Source of the DNA: JBIOUF01 sp044866695
GTDB lineage: Bacteria; Actinomycetota; Actinomycetes; Propionibacteriales; Nocardioidaceae
Assembly: GCA_044866695.1 (NCBI GenBank)
Contig: JBIOUF010000273.1
Location: 24,471 to 88,470 of the forward strand
DNA length: 64,000 bases
Direction of reading: 5' to 3'
Shown: positions 31,896-40,635 of the stretch, piece after piece
Numbering within the stretch: position 1 is the stretch's first letter
How the letters are laid out: the number at the start of each line of letters is the position of its first letter
Translations under genes and position numbers: made by a program
Notes under the pieces: generated by a model
The model's database searches: none
What the model was told of the DNA's origin: nothing
What the model saw: the letters and a program-made list of their open reading frames with translations, nothing else

Positions 31896-34703
31896 CTACC
31901 GGTCGGCGCCGGCCTGGTCGTGCAGCCACCCGGCGAGCTGGGTCCGGGAGCGCACGCCGAGCTTGGCGTAGGCGTTGCGCAGGTGGAACTCCACGGTGCT
32001 CACCGTGACCACGAGCGTCCTGGCGATCTCTTTGTTGGTCCGCCCCTCCGCGGCCAGCTCGGCCACCCGCCGCTCGGTGCGGGTGAGCTGGCCCGCAGAG
32101 GGAGGACGGCGCGCGCCGACCCGGGCCAGCTCGGACCGGGCGTCGTCGGCCCAGCCGCCCGAGCCGACGAGGTCGAAGGCGGCCGCGGCCCGCTCCAGCG
32201 TGGCCCGCGCAGCGCCCCACTTCCTGGCCCGGCGCTGAGCCCTGCCGAGCGCCAGCAGCGTGCGGGCCTCGTCGAAGCCCAGCCCGAGCCGGGAGTACGC
32301 CGACGCGGCCTCCTCGAGCGCGGCCGCCGCCCGGTCGGTGTAGGCGCCCGCGGCCAGCTCCAGCAGCGCCGCGCACCGCGTGGCCGACGCCGCGGCCCAG
32401 GGATGCCGGTGGCTCTCGGCGAGGGCGGCGAGCCTGGTGGTCACCGCGCGCGCCCGGTCCAGGCCCCCCGCCTCGGCCAGCGCCTCCACCAGGTCGGGGG
32501 CGGCGGGGAAGGCGCCGGGGTCGCCGACGCCCTCGCGCTCGGTGTGGTCCCAGACGCCGCCGAGATGGTCGGCCGCGCCGGGGAGGTCCTTGGCGAGGAG
32601 GTCCGCGGTGCCGAGCGCGCGGCTGGCCTCCAGCCAGTCCCAGCGCACGCCCGTCACGCCGGCCTGACGTAGGGCCTCCTCCCCCCACCGGCGGGCCTCG
32701 TCGACGTCGCCCCGGCCGCAGGCCAGCAACGCCCGGCACCGCTCGTACATCGGCCAGTGCAGCAGCTCGCTGTCGGTGGACGCCGCCCACTCCTCGAGCA
32801 GGCGCTCGGCCTCGGCCCAGTCGCCGGCCCGCAGCGCCAGCTCGCACAGGTGCAGCCGGTCCAGGGCGATGGAGGACGGCTCGCCGCGGTCCTCGGCGCG
32901 GCGCTGCAACGCGGTCAGCAGGTCGCGCGCGACGGCGATCTCACCGCGCCAGACGTGCCGCTGGGCAGCCACGCGCTCCGGGCCCAGGGCCAGGAAGTAC
33001 GGCTCGTCGGAGACCGCCCGATGCCGCTGGCACAGGTCGTCGACCGGGTGTCCACCAAGCGCCGTCGTCCACGCCAGGGCGTAGAGCGCGAGCCGCTGGG
33101 CTCCCACGTCGCCGCTCTCGACGGCGTACCGCAACGACTGCTGCGCCCGTTCCGCGGCTCCGGCGATGTTCGCCACCCGGATCGCGGCCTCGTTGTCGGC
33201 CAGCCGGGCCAGGACCGGCGCCTGCAGCGCGTGGTCCTCGCCGGCCTCCTCCAGCGCGGTCTCCTCCAGCCGTCGGATGTCGTCGTTGTCCCGCACCACG
33301 CCGCTGGTGAGCAGCAGGTGCGCGGCGACCCGTGGCGCGCCCGTTGGCAGCAGGCTCACCCGGGGGGCGATCAGGTCGGTGAGCCGCTGCTTCTCCCCGG
33401 CCACGCCGAGCCGCTCACCGAGGTCCAGCAGGTGGTCGACGTAGCTCGCGGAGCCCGCCGGGGTCAGCCGCAGCGCATGGTCGGCGAGCTCGGCCGCCGG
33501 CACCGTCGCGCCCCGGGCCGCCGCCCTCGCCGCCGCCGCGGAGACCCTCCGGGCGAGGACCTCGTCGGGTCCCGGTGTAGCGAGCGCCAGGTGCAGCGCG
33601 CGAGCCTCCTCGTCGGACACGACCTCGGCGACCGCGCGGTGGAGCTCGGCGATGTCGGTGCTCGTCGACTGCTGCTTCACCGCGGCCGCCAGCAGGGGAT
33701 GGGCCGGCCGCACCCGCTCGCCGTCGAGCCGGACCACCCCTTCCCGCAGCGCCTCGTGGACGGCGCCCGCTCCGGCCAGCTCGTCGACCTCCGGCACCCG
33801 CAGGTCGGCGTGGAGGGCGAGCGCCAGCAGCACGCGGCGCACCGGGCCGTCCAGGGTGGCGACCCGCATCCCGAGCGCGTCCTCGACCTGTTCTGGGACC
33901 GGGACGTCGCGTCCCAGCGCGTGCGCGTCGCGGCCGGCCAGCATCCGGCCCACCTCGAGGGTGAACAGGGGGTTGCCCAGCGTGGCGTCGTAGACGCGGC
34001 GCAGCAGGTGGTGTGGCAGCCGCAGCCCCAGCCGCTCGGAGAGGAGCTGCCGGGACGCGCCCAGGCTCATCGGCGTGACCTCGAGGCGTTCCGCGTGACC
34101 GTCGGGGAACGCGCTCTCCACCGCTGGGACGGGTCCTGGCCGCCTGGCCAGCAGGAACCGCACGCTCTCCCCGCTCAGCCGCCGGGCGACGAAGGCCAGC
34201 GCCTGCTCCGATGCCGGGTCGAGCCACTGAAGGTCGTCGATCGCCAGCAGGAGCCGTTCCCGGGCCGCAAGGGCGCGTACGGCGGACAGCACCCCGAGTG
34301 CCACCGCGTGCGGCTGGGTCGCACCGTCCGGGTCCGCGCGGTAGAGCGCGACCTCGAGTGCCCGTCGCTGCGGTGACGGGAGGGCGGCCAGCTCGTCCGG
34401 GCCCACCTGGTCGAAGAGGTCGACCAGAGCCGCGAACGACAGCCCGGTCTCCGCGCCGCTCGCCCGGGCGACGAGGGTGCGGAGGCCATGCTCGGCGGCG
34501 AGGGCCAGGCCGCTCTCCCACAGGCTGGTCTTCCCGACCCCGGGCCGGCCTTCCAGGACCAGGGCCGCCGGGTCCGGTCCGTCCTCGGCGAGCAGCCTGC
34601 CGACCGCGGCCAGCTCGGCGTCGCGTGCCACCAGGCGCGCCCACCGGGGGTCGCCGGCCGCCTCGTGGGCCGGAGGTGAAGCCATGGACGGCATGGAAGG
34701 CAT
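31896..34703 (-). CDS. LuxR-family ATP-binding regulator (LAL)
   Basis: This is a large 935-residue regulator. A predicted AAA/STAND ATPase covers about 25-350, with Walker A GRPGVGKTS (52-60) and Walker B LLLAIDDLQWLD. A long TPR-like helical region follows (about 350-860), and a C-terminal LuxR helix-turn-helix (about 868-930, LTRTERRVAELAAEGRTNKE). LAL regulators such as MalT bind an inducer and ATP, then activate promoters as oligomers. The start is at 34703 with repeated MPSMPSM codons. It lies upstream of the DUF4242 and methyltransferase genes and downstream of a thioesterase gene, all on the minus strand. Confidence 0.9.
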   Translation of the reverse strand: MPSMPSMASPPAHEAAGDPRWARLVARDAELAAVGRLLAEDGPDPAALVLEGRPGVGKTSLWESGLALAAEHGLRTLVARASGAETGLSFAALVDLFDQVGPDELAALPSPQRRALEVALYRADPDGATQPHAVALGVLSAVRALAARERLLLAIDDLQWLDPASEQALAFVARRLSGESVRFLLARRPGPVPAVESAFPDGHAERLEVTPMSLGASRQLLSERLGLRLPHHLLRRVYDATLGNPLFTLEVGRMLAGRDAHALGRDVPVPEQVEDALGMRVATLDGPVRRVLLALALHADLRVPEVDELAGAGAVHEALREGVVRLDGERVRPAHPLLAAAVKQQSTSTDIAELHRAVAEVVSDEEARALHLALATPGPDEVLARRVSAAAARAAARGATVPAAELADHALRLTPAGSASYVDHLLDLGERLGVAGEKQRLTDLIAPRVSLLPTGAPRVAAHLLLTSGVVRDNDDIRRLEETALEEAGEDHALQAPVLARLADNEAAIRVANIAGAAERAQQSLRYAVESGDVGAQRLALYALAWTTALGGHPVDDLCQRHRAVSDEPYFLALGPERVAAQRHVWRGEIAVARDLLTALQRRAEDRGEPSSIALDRLHLCELALRAGDWAEAERLLEEWAASTDSELLHWPMYERCRALLACGRGDVDEARRWGEEALRQAGVTGVRWDWLEASRALGTADLLAKDLPGAADHLGGVWDHTEREGVGDPGAFPAAPDLVEALAEAGGLDRARAVTTRLAALAESHRHPWAAASATRCAALLELAAGAYTDRAAAALEEAASAYSRLGLGFDEARTLLALGRAQRRARKWGAARATLERAAAAFDLVGSGGWADDARSELARVGARRPPSAGQLTRTERRVAELAAEGRTNKEIARTLVVTVSTVEFHLRNAYAKLGVRSRTQLAGWLHDQAGADR

Positions 34704-34716
34704 CGTGCCATTCCGC

Positions 34717-35508
34717 TCAGCCCCGTCGCGCCACCAGAAGCGGCTGCGCGACGACGGCGACCAGCCCCCGGCGGTCGTACATGTGCGCCTCCGCCAGCCC
34801 GGTGCCGTCGGGACCCAGGGTGCTCCGGGCGTCCATGAGCATCCACTCGCCGGTCGGTGGCCGGGCCAGCGTGGCGGTCATGGTCGGCGGGATGAACAGC
34901 CACTCGGCGAGGGGGAGCTCACCGGACAGCCCGTTGGCCGAGTCGGCCACGACGAGCAGGCGCTGCACCGGGGACGGCTCCTCCCCGGCAACCAGCGGGA
35001 TCTTCAGCCTCGTCCAGGCCCGGGTCGGGCCGAGCTCGGCGTACCCGCCGTCCAGGAAGCGCCACTCGACGGCGTGGCCGTAGCCCCAGTCCTCGCTGAC
35101 GCCGGGGAAGAACGTGACCGGCGCCTCCGGGGGAACCGCCGGCACCTCGTGGCGCGTCGCGTGTTCGTCGGTGGCGCCGGGCTCCGACCTCAGCCGCCAC
35201 GCCGTGGCGGTGACCGCCAGCCGGTCCTCCACCCACAGGCGCGCCTCGACCATCTCCACCCGCCTCCCGGGCCGGACGACGCTTGCCTCGGTGCGCACCC
35301 GTCCCTGCGGGATCCCGGCCAGCATGTCCACCGTCATCCGGGCCACCGGCATGGCCGCGTCCGGCCGGGTCCGCTCCACCGCCCGCGCGAGCAGCGCCGC
35401 CGGCGGGCCGCCGTGCTGCAGGGTCGGGTCCCACGGGCTGGCCGTCGCGCCGGTCGACTCGAAGCGGTCCTCACCCAGCGGCAGGTAGAAGGCCTCGTCG
35501 CTCGTCAC
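34717..35508 (-). CDS. Thioesterase-like (TesB-type) protein
   Basis: This 263-residue protein has two hotdog repeats, seen as LQHGGPPAALLARAVERT (about 35-52) and a second half ending GLAEAHMYDRRG..VAVVAQ, the layout of acyl-CoA thioesterase II family members. It should hydrolyse acyl-CoA. GTG 35508 is selected as giving family-like length; the frame extends to 35631 without support. It is 13 nt upstream of the LAL gene on the same strand, and divergent from the methyltransferase at 35634. Confidence 0.82.
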   Translation of the reverse strand: MTSDEAFYLPLGEDRFESTGATASPWDPTLQHGGPPAALLARAVERTRPDAAMPVARMTVDMLAGIPQGRVRTEASVVRPGRRVEMVEARLWVEDRLAVTATAWRLRSEPGATDEHATRHEVPAVPPEAPVTFFPGVSEDWGYGHAVEWRFLDGGYAELGPTRAWTRLKIPLVAGEEPSPVQRLLVVADSANGLSGELPLAEWLFIPPTMTATLARPPTGEWMLMDARSTLGPDGTGLAEAHMYDRRGLVAVVAQPLLVARRG

Positions 35509-35633
35509 GTCCCGATCCTGCCCTGCGGCCACCGTGGTCTCGACGCGGGCGGTTGACGGCGAGGCGGATGGTGGCAGGCTGGGAGAGCCAGGGACGTCGC
35601 GCGAGGTTGCCGACGTGCCGGCCGGAGACACCG

Positions 35634-36497
35634 ATGACCAACGGGAACCAGGCAGGATCCGCGCAGGGGGAGTCGGCAGCCGACGCCGACGCCTTCAACG
35701 CGTTCGAGGCGGCCGGTTGGGAACGCCAGGCCTCCACGTATGCCGGTTTCCTCGGCGGGATCACCAGCCGGCTGGTCGAGCCGCTGTTGGACGCCGCGGG
35801 GGTCGGCCCGGGAACGCGGGTTCTCGAGATCGGGAGCGGCCCTGGCTACGCCGCGGCCAGAGCGGCCGAGCGAGGCGCCTCGGTCGTCGGGGTGGACGTC
35901 GCGGCGGGCATGGTCGCGCTGGCCCGGGACCTGCACCCCGGCCTGGACTTCCGCCGGGCCGACGCCGAAGCGCTGCCCTTCGACGACGGCGCGTTCGATG
36001 CGGCCGTGGGCAACTTCGTCGTCCTTCACCTGGGCCGCCCGAAGCGGGCGGTGCGGGAGCTCACCCGGGTGCTCGGGCCCGGCGGCCGCGTCGCCCTCAC
36101 CGTCTGGGACCTCCCGGACCGGATGCGGCTGCTGGGCGTGCTCCTCGACGCCATCGCCGAGGCGGGCGCGGTCGCTCCGCCCGACATCCCGGTCGGCCCG
36201 CCGTTCTTCCAGTACGCCGTGGACGAGCAGTTCGAGGCGTTGTTGGAGTCCGGCGGCCTGAGCGGCGTCGAGGTGAGCACGGTCGCCTTCGGCGCGCAGG
36301 TGTCGGACGCCGGAGAGCTCTGGGACGGGCTGCTCTCCGGCACGGTCCGCACGTCCCCGCTCATCCTGCGCCAGCCCGAGGCGACGCGTCGCGAGATCCG
36401 CGAGGCGTTCGAGCGACTGGTCCTGGCGTACCGGCACGGTGACCGGTTCGAGGTCCCCGTCTCCGTCAAGCTCGCGGTGGGACGGAAGGCGGCCTGA
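35634..36497 (+). CDS. Class I SAM-dependent methyltransferase
   Basis: This 287-residue enzyme has motif I LEIGSGPGYAAARAAERGA near residue 63, a post-I VVGVDVAAGMVALA and the post-II RVLGPGGRVALTVWDLPD segment typical of Methyltransf_11. The substrate is unknown. ATG 35634 is chosen; the longer frame overlaps the thioesterase gene antisense. A terminator hairpin follows at 36519-36537. Confidence 0.9.
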   Translation: MTNGNQAGSAQGESAADADAFNAFEAAGWERQASTYAGFLGGITSRLVEPLLDAAGVGPGTRVLEIGSGPGYAAARAAERGASVVGVDVAAGMVALARDLHPGLDFRRADAEALPFDDGAFDAAVGNFVVLHLGRPKRAVRELTRVLGPGGRVALTVWDLPDRMRLLGVLLDAIAEAGAVAPPDIPVGPPFFQYAVDEQFEALLESGGLSGVEVSTVAFGAQVSDAGELWDGLLSGTVRTSPLILRQPEATRREIREAFERLVLAYRHGDRFEVPVSVKLAVGRKAA

Positions 36498-36518
36498 GCC
36501 TGGACTGCGGGAGCGAGG

Positions 36519-36537
36519 GAGCCCGGAGCCCGGGCTC
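36519..36537. terminator. Bidirectional terminator hairpin
   Basis: GAGCCCGG and CCGGGCTC pair as an 8-bp perfect stem with a 3-nt loop, placed exactly between the convergent stops of the methyltransferase (36497) and MBL hydrolase (36540) genes. Confidence 0.65.
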
Positions 36538-36539
36538 GT

Positions 36540-37403
36540 TCAGGCGGGGCGGGCCTGGATGAGCTTGTCCCAGAGCGAGCCGGCGTTGAGGGTCTGGATG
36601 TGGTTCATCATGTAGCCCTGGCCGACGTCGACGGGGTACCGGTCGGCGAAGCCGACCCGTCGGACGGTCTCCTCGCGGGTCCACCCTCGGGCGACGGCGT
36701 CGGCGACGGCGGCGACCCAGTCGAGCAGGTCGGCGCGCTGGCGGGCCAGGTACGGCGTGGTGACGACCTCACCGTGGCCGGGAACGACCCAGTCGACGTC
36801 GAGCGCGGCGATGCGGTCCAGCGCGGTGAGCCACTGGGTGACGTTGGACCCCATGAGCCAGGTCTGGCACTGGGAGAAGACCGTGTCACCGGTGAACACG
36901 ACCCGCTCCTGCGGGACGTGGACGGCGATCTGGCCGGGGGTGTGTCCGGGCGTGTGCAGCAGCTCGAAGGTGTGGTCGCCGACGGTGAGGGTGAGGTCCC
37001 CGGTGAAGGTGATGGTTGCCCGGCCGGGGTCGGCGAAGTAGGTGTTCCGGTCGGGGAAGATCGCCTCGCCCTCCGGGTCGTCGGTGGGGACGGCCTCCCG
37101 TGCGTAGTCGTAGGAGTCCAGGGACGGGGTGACTTCCATGAAGTTGTCGGCGACGCCCCGGTGGTGCACGATCTGGCCGGCGCCGCGGAAGTAGTAGTTG
37201 CCGAAGATGTGGTCGACGTGGTGCTCGGTGTTGACCACGTAGCGGATGTCACCGTGGGTCTCGGCCTCCCGTCGCATGGCCACGGCCTTGGTCGGGAGCT
37301 GCGGGGTGTCGACGACGACCACGCCGTCGTCGGTGATGACCATGCTCGGGTTGCAGCCGCGCAGGGTGGTGTCGGTCCAGACGTTGCTGGTGATCTTCTG
37401 CAT
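36540..37403 (-). CDS. MBL-fold metallohydrolase (altered metal motif)
   Basis: This 287-residue metallo-beta-lactamase fold protein ends the catabolic gene cluster. The metal motif HxHxDH appears as EHHVDH (residues 60-65): the first histidine is Glu, the others are kept. Later ligands are HTPGHTPGQ, FTGDTVF and VVPGHG. The family includes thioesterases and lactonases. The Glu substitution is common in the group with NTEHH-type motifs and may change metal preference. It lies 92 nt after CoxG. The last member of the cluster has its terminator hairpin just beyond the stop. Confidence 0.87.
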   Translation of the reverse strand: MQKITSNVWTDTTLRGCNPSMVITDDGVVVVDTPQLPTKAVAMRREAETHGDIRYVVNTEHHVDHIFGNYYFRGAGQIVHHRGVADNFMEVTPSLDSYDYAREAVPTDDPEGEAIFPDRNTYFADPGRATITFTGDLTLTVGDHTFELLHTPGHTPGQIAVHVPQERVVFTGDTVFSQCQTWLMGSNVTQWLTALDRIAALDVDWVVPGHGEVVTTPYLARQRADLLDWVAAVADAVARGWTREETVRRVGFADRYPVDVGQGYMMNHIQTLNAGSLWDKLIQARPA

Positions 37404-37495
37404 CCGATGCTCCTGTTCGCGTGCGGGTCGGGGCGGCTCAGCCGGTCAGGACGGTTCGGTCGGAGGCGGTGGCCGAGCGCTCCGTGCGGACCGGG

Positions 37496-38158
37496 TCAGC
37501 CACGACGCAGCGTCCTCTCCAGGACTCGGTTCTTGCCGTACAGGTAGCCCAGCAGTGCGCCGATCACTCCGGCCAGGGCGGGGCGCAGGAGATTCTTGGC
37601 CGCGTCCGAGCCGAGCAGCAGCCCGAGCGCGTCCAGGCCCTGGTCGTCGGCGAACGGCTGACTGGGCGCGGCCGCGGGTCGGTGGCCGGCGTCGCCGACG
37701 GTGGTCTCGCCGCCGTCGGCGCGGACCATCTGGGCCAGGTTGTCGGCGAACTGGCCCAGCAGCCGGTTGCTGACGTCCTTCAGCACCCCGCCGCCGAACT
37801 GGGCAGCCTTTCCGGTGACGTGCAGGTCGGTGACCACGTGCACGGCGGTGTCGCCGCCCTGCTCGTCGAGGCTGGCGGTCACGGTCGCCTGGGCGGCGCC
37901 GTTCCCCTTCGCGTCCCGGCCGCGGGCCGAGATGACCGCCCGCCGGCCGGCGGGGTCCCTCTCGACGAGCTCGCCGTCGCCGCGGAAGGTCATCGAGACC
38001 GGCCCGAGCTTGACCTTCATGCCGCCCTCGAAGCGGTCCCCCTCGACGGAGGTGACCACCGCGCCCGGCAGGCACGGAGCGATCCGGCGCACGTCGACCA
38101 GCAGGCCGAACGCCTGGTCGGCGGGAACCGGGACGGTGAAGTCGTGGACGAGCTCCAT
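37496..38158 (-). CDS. CoxG-like SRPBCC protein
   Basis: This 220-residue protein has an SRPBCC (carbon monoxide dehydrogenase subunit G) domain at about 1-150, MELVHDFTVPVPADQAFGLL being the start. The C-terminal part has a hydrophobic helix (ALAGVIGALLGYLYG) that would anchor it to the membrane. CoxG recruits the CO dehydrogenase or similar molybdoenzyme to the membrane in Oligotropha. Its presence supports activity of the CoxMLS-like complex encoded 2-5 kb upstream. It is 32 nt from the histidine phosphatase gene, in the same operon. Confidence 0.87.
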   Translation of the reverse strand: MELVHDFTVPVPADQAFGLLVDVRRIAPCLPGAVVTSVEGDRFEGGMKVKLGPVSMTFRGDGELVERDPAGRRAVISARGRDAKGNGAAQATVTASLDEQGGDTAVHVVTDLHVTGKAAQFGGGVLKDVSNRLLGQFADNLAQMVRADGGETTVGDAGHRPAAAPSQPFADDQGLDALGLLLGSDAAKNLLRPALAGVIGALLGYLYGKNRVLERTLRRG

Positions 38159-38190
38159 GGATGGTCACTCCCTTCGAGGGTGGGTGGTGC

Positions 38191-38859
38191 TCACAGGGGG
38201 TCGGCGGCGAGCGGGTCGTACGGCCGCACCCGGACGCGGCCGCCGCCGATCTGCAGTACGGCGCCGGTGAGGTAGCCGGGCTCGCCGGGGTCGTGGCCGG
38301 TGGCGTGCAGCTGGACGGCCCTCAGCAGAGGGGAGTGGGTGACCCCCACGACGAGCCGCCCCTGGGTGGGGCCCGGATCGTCGAGGCTTCCGGCGAACCG
38401 CAGCACTCGCCGGGCGAGGTCCGCCGCGGTCTCTCCAGGAGGGTCGTGGTGTCGCAGCCACCAGCCGATCCGGTCCGGGGCGGTGAGGAAGCCCATCCAC
38501 CACGGGTGCTGTTGCACTTGGCCGGCGTCCAGGCCGGGCACCTGGTCGGCCAGCGAGGACGGCGAGCTGACCAGGTTCACCCGGGTGCCGGCGAGGTACA
38601 GGTCCGGGTTGCGCAGCGCGAAGCAGTCCACCGGTCCGCGTACGTGCCGGGGGTCGAAGCCGCGGATGAGCGCCTCGGCAGTCTCGCGGGTACGGCGGGT
38701 GAGGCCGGACAGCACCGTCACGGCCTCGTCCCCCGCTGCGGCCAGGGCGCGGCCGGCGCGTTCGGCGTGCTCGAGACCGGCCGCGGTCACCGGGACGTCC
38801 CCGTGGTGGGAGGCGACCTCGCCGTGCCGGAGCAGCAGCAGCCGGGTGGGGTCGGGCAT
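38191..38859 (-). CDS. Histidine phosphatase family protein
   Basis: This 222-residue protein of the phosphoglycerate mutase-like superfamily has the phospho-acceptor motif RHG (R11-H12-G13) in LLLLRHGE, then VLSGLTRRTRETAEAL, and the second catalytic histidine in VVGVTHSPLLRAV. It removes phosphate from small molecules or peptides. In a cluster containing a PEP-type phosphotransferase, a phosphatase could remove the activating phosphate again or recycle a by-product; this is inference. It is 19 nt downstream of the ABM gene. Confidence 0.88.
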   Translation of the reverse strand: MPDPTRLLLLRHGEVASHHGDVPVTAAGLEHAERAGRALAAAGDEAVTVLSGLTRRTRETAEALIRGFDPRHVRGPVDCFALRNPDLYLAGTRVNLVSSPSSLADQVPGLDAGQVQQHPWWMGFLTAPDRIGWWLRHHDPPGETAADLARRVLRFAGSLDDPGPTQGRLVVGVTHSPLLRAVQLHATGHDPGEPGYLTGAVLQIGGGRVRVRPYDPLAADPL

Positions 38860-38878
38860 GTCCGGGCGGCTCGCCGGC

Positions 38879-39178
38879 TCAGGGCTCGACGTCGATGGTG
38901 GTGTAGGTCTTGACCGACCGTTCCTCGAGGTAGTCCAGGATGTAGCCGAACACCTTCTCCTGGAAGTGCGGCGTGGCCTTGTGAGCCTCGTAGCCGGCCT
39001 CGTCGACGTACTGCTCGTAGAGGAAGAAGGTGCGCGGGTCGTCGGGACTGACCTGCGCCTGGTAGAAGAGGTTGCCCTCCTCGGCGCGGGACAGCGGGGT
39101 CATCTCCCGGATGGTCTCCTCCACGCGCTTCTCCTCGCCTTCCTTGGCCTTCCAGATGGCGGCGACGACGAATGCCAT
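38879..39178 (-). CDS. ABM-fold (YgiN-type) monooxygenase-like protein
   Basis: This 99-residue ferredoxin-like ABM domain protein starts with VVAAIWKAKEGEEKRVEETI and has the family's EEGNLFYQAQVSPDDPRTF and FFLYEQYVDEAGYEAHK segments. Relatives (YgiN, ActVA-Orf6) oxidise quinols or aromatic polyketides without a cofactor. ATG 39178 follows AAGGAGAG; the longer frame is unsupported. A redox role on a phenolic intermediate would fit this cluster but is inferred. Confidence 0.85.
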   Translation of the reverse strand: MAFVVAAIWKAKEGEEKRVEETIREMTPLSRAEEGNLFYQAQVSPDDPRTFFLYEQYVDEAGYEAHKATPHFQEKVFGYILDYLEERSVKTYTTIDVEP

Positions 39179-39220
39179 GTGCGTCTCTCCTTCTTCGTGG
39201 GTTCTGTTCCGTCCGTTGGT

Positions 39221-39330
39221 CGAGGTGCGAGCTGGGTCTCGCCGCTGGCTGAGGTGCACCCTTCGAGACGGGCTCCTTCGTCGCCCTCCTCAGGACCGCT
39301 TGCGAGCCTCGAAACCAAGGGCTGGGGTGG
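39221..39330. repeat. REP-like element within the cluster
   Basis: This stretch contains TTCGAGACGGGCTCCTTCG, CGCCCTCCTCAGGACC and CTTGCGAGCCTCGAAACC, the same building blocks as the elements at 51632-51850 and 59225-59365. It occupies most of the gap between the FAH and ABM genes, the largest gap in the eleven-gene cluster, and could modulate distal expression. Confidence 0.6.
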
Positions 39331-39346
39331 TCTGGTGCCTCGCGGG

Positions 39347-40195
39347 TCAGCCGGGTCGCGGGCCGACGGTGTTGCGGAGGATGCCGACGCCGCCGGCCTC
39401 CATCTCGATGCGGTCTCCTGGCTGCAGCCAGCGGTCCAGCTCCAGGCCGGAGCCACCGGTGGCGGTGCCGGAGCCGAGGACCTCGCCGGGCCGCAGGGTC
39501 AGCCCCTGGGAGGCGTAGGCGACCATCGCCTCGAAGGTGTGGTGCATCGCCTTGGTGTTGTCGCCGCCCCACCGGTCCCCGTTGACGCGGACCTCGAGGT
39601 CGACGTCGTGCGGGTCGATCTCGTCGGCTGTGACGATGCAGGGTCCGAGCACGTTGGAGCCGTCCCAGTCCTTGGCCTTGCAGGGTCCCATGCCGACCGG
39701 CAGCTCGCGGGCCTGGACGTCGCGGGCGGAGACGTCGTTCCAGATGGTGTAACCGAAGACGTGGTCGAGCGCGGCGCCCTCGGCGATGTCCTTGCCGGCG
39801 CGCCCGATGACCGCGGCGAGCTCGAGCTCGTGGTCCAGCCTGTCGGTGTAGGCGGGCCACGGGATCTCCTCGCCGGGGCCGATCACGGTGTCGGGGAGTC
39901 CCTTGTAGTACGCCGGGACGGTGTACCACTCCTCGGGGATCGCCTTGCCGAGGCCGGCGAAGGCGTTCCTCAGGTGGCCCTCGAAGGCCAGGAAGTCGCG
40001 CAGGGTGCGGGGCCGCAGCGGCGCCAGCAGGCGGGTGCCGGCGAGGCCGCCGGCCGCGGAGGTCGCGCCGAGCCGGGCGCCGGTCTCGATGAAGGCGACC
40101 ATGTCGCCGTCGAACCCGGCGTCGACGACGCGGTCGCCGTCCAGGAAGCCGACCCTGCTGGTGCCGCTGTCGGTCTGGTAGGTCACGTACCTCAC
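39347..40195 (-). CDS. Fumarylacetoacetate hydrolase family protein
   Basis: This 282-residue FAH-superfamily enzyme has the metal triad around DHELELAAVIGR (residues about 120-131) and the WDVSARD-like IWNDVSARDVQARELP segment. Members hydrolyse or hydrate ring-cleavage products with a Mg ion: acylpyruvases, oxalocrotonate enzymes, 2-keto-4-pentenoate hydratases. GTG 40195 overlaps the stop of the (2Fe-2S) subunit gene by 4 nt, so translation is coupled. The exact reaction is unknown. A ring-cleavage product hydrolase would fit aromatic catabolism. Confidence 0.88.
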   Translation of the reverse strand: MRYVTYQTDSGTSRVGFLDGDRVVDAGFDGDMVAFIETGARLGATSAAGGLAGTRLLAPLRPRTLRDFLAFEGHLRNAFAGLGKAIPEEWYTVPAYYKGLPDTVIGPGEEIPWPAYTDRLDHELELAAVIGRAGKDIAEGAALDHVFGYTIWNDVSARDVQARELPVGMGPCKAKDWDGSNVLGPCIVTADEIDPHDVDLEVRVNGDRWGGDNTKAMHHTFEAMVAYASQGLTLRPGEVLGSGTATGGSGLELDRWLQPGDRIEMEAGGVGILRNTVGPRPG

Positions 40196-40635
40196 CTGGC
40201 CGCCTCCTCGATGGCGTCGATGATCTTCAGGTAGCAGCCGCAGCGGCACAGGTTGCCGCCGAGCCCGTGGCGGATCTCGTCGCGGGTGGACGCGTGGCCC
40301 TTCTCGACCATGTCACGGGCCGTGAGCACCATGCCCGGGATGCAGTACCCGCACTGGAAGGCGTGGTGCCGGTCGAAGCAGGCGGCCACCGCGTCGTCGG
40401 CCGGCAGCCCTTCGACCGTGGTGATCTCCTTCCCGGCGGCCAGCGGGGCCATCAGGATGCAGCCGGAGACCGGCTCCCCGTCGAGCAGGACGGTGCAGGT
40501 GCCGCACAGGCCCACCCCGCAGGTCACCCGGGCGCCGGTCAGGCCGACCTGGTCGCGCAGCACGTCGACCAGCATGGTGTGCGGCTCCACCTCGACGTCG
40601 ACCTGGCGGCCGTTGACGCGCAGCGACAGGTTCAC
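40192..40635 (-). CDS. Mo-hydroxylase small subunit, [2Fe-2S]
   Basis: This 147-residue subunit of a xanthine dehydrogenase-family enzyme has the plant-type ferredoxin cluster CGVGLCGTCTVLLDGE followed by a C, and the second cluster with CGYCIPGMVLT and GGNLCRCGCY. The usual ending is NLCRCTGY; here a third cysteine stands in the place of Gly. It passes electrons from Mo to FAD. It overlaps the large subunit gene (40632) and the FAH gene by 4 nt each. Confidence 0.94.
   Translation of the reverse strand: MNLSLRVNGRQVDVEVEPHTMLVDVLRDQVGLTGARVTCGVGLCGTCTVLLDGEPVSGCILMAPLAAGKEITTVEGLPADDAVAACFDRHHAFQCGYCIPGMVLTARDMVEKGHASTRDEIRHGLGGNLCRCGCYLKIIDAIEEAAR

Noticed and set aside
32757..34376. 539-codon plus-strand frame opposite the LAL gene
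   Set aside because: Shadow frame; the minus-strand LAL protein has clear Walker and HTH motifs.
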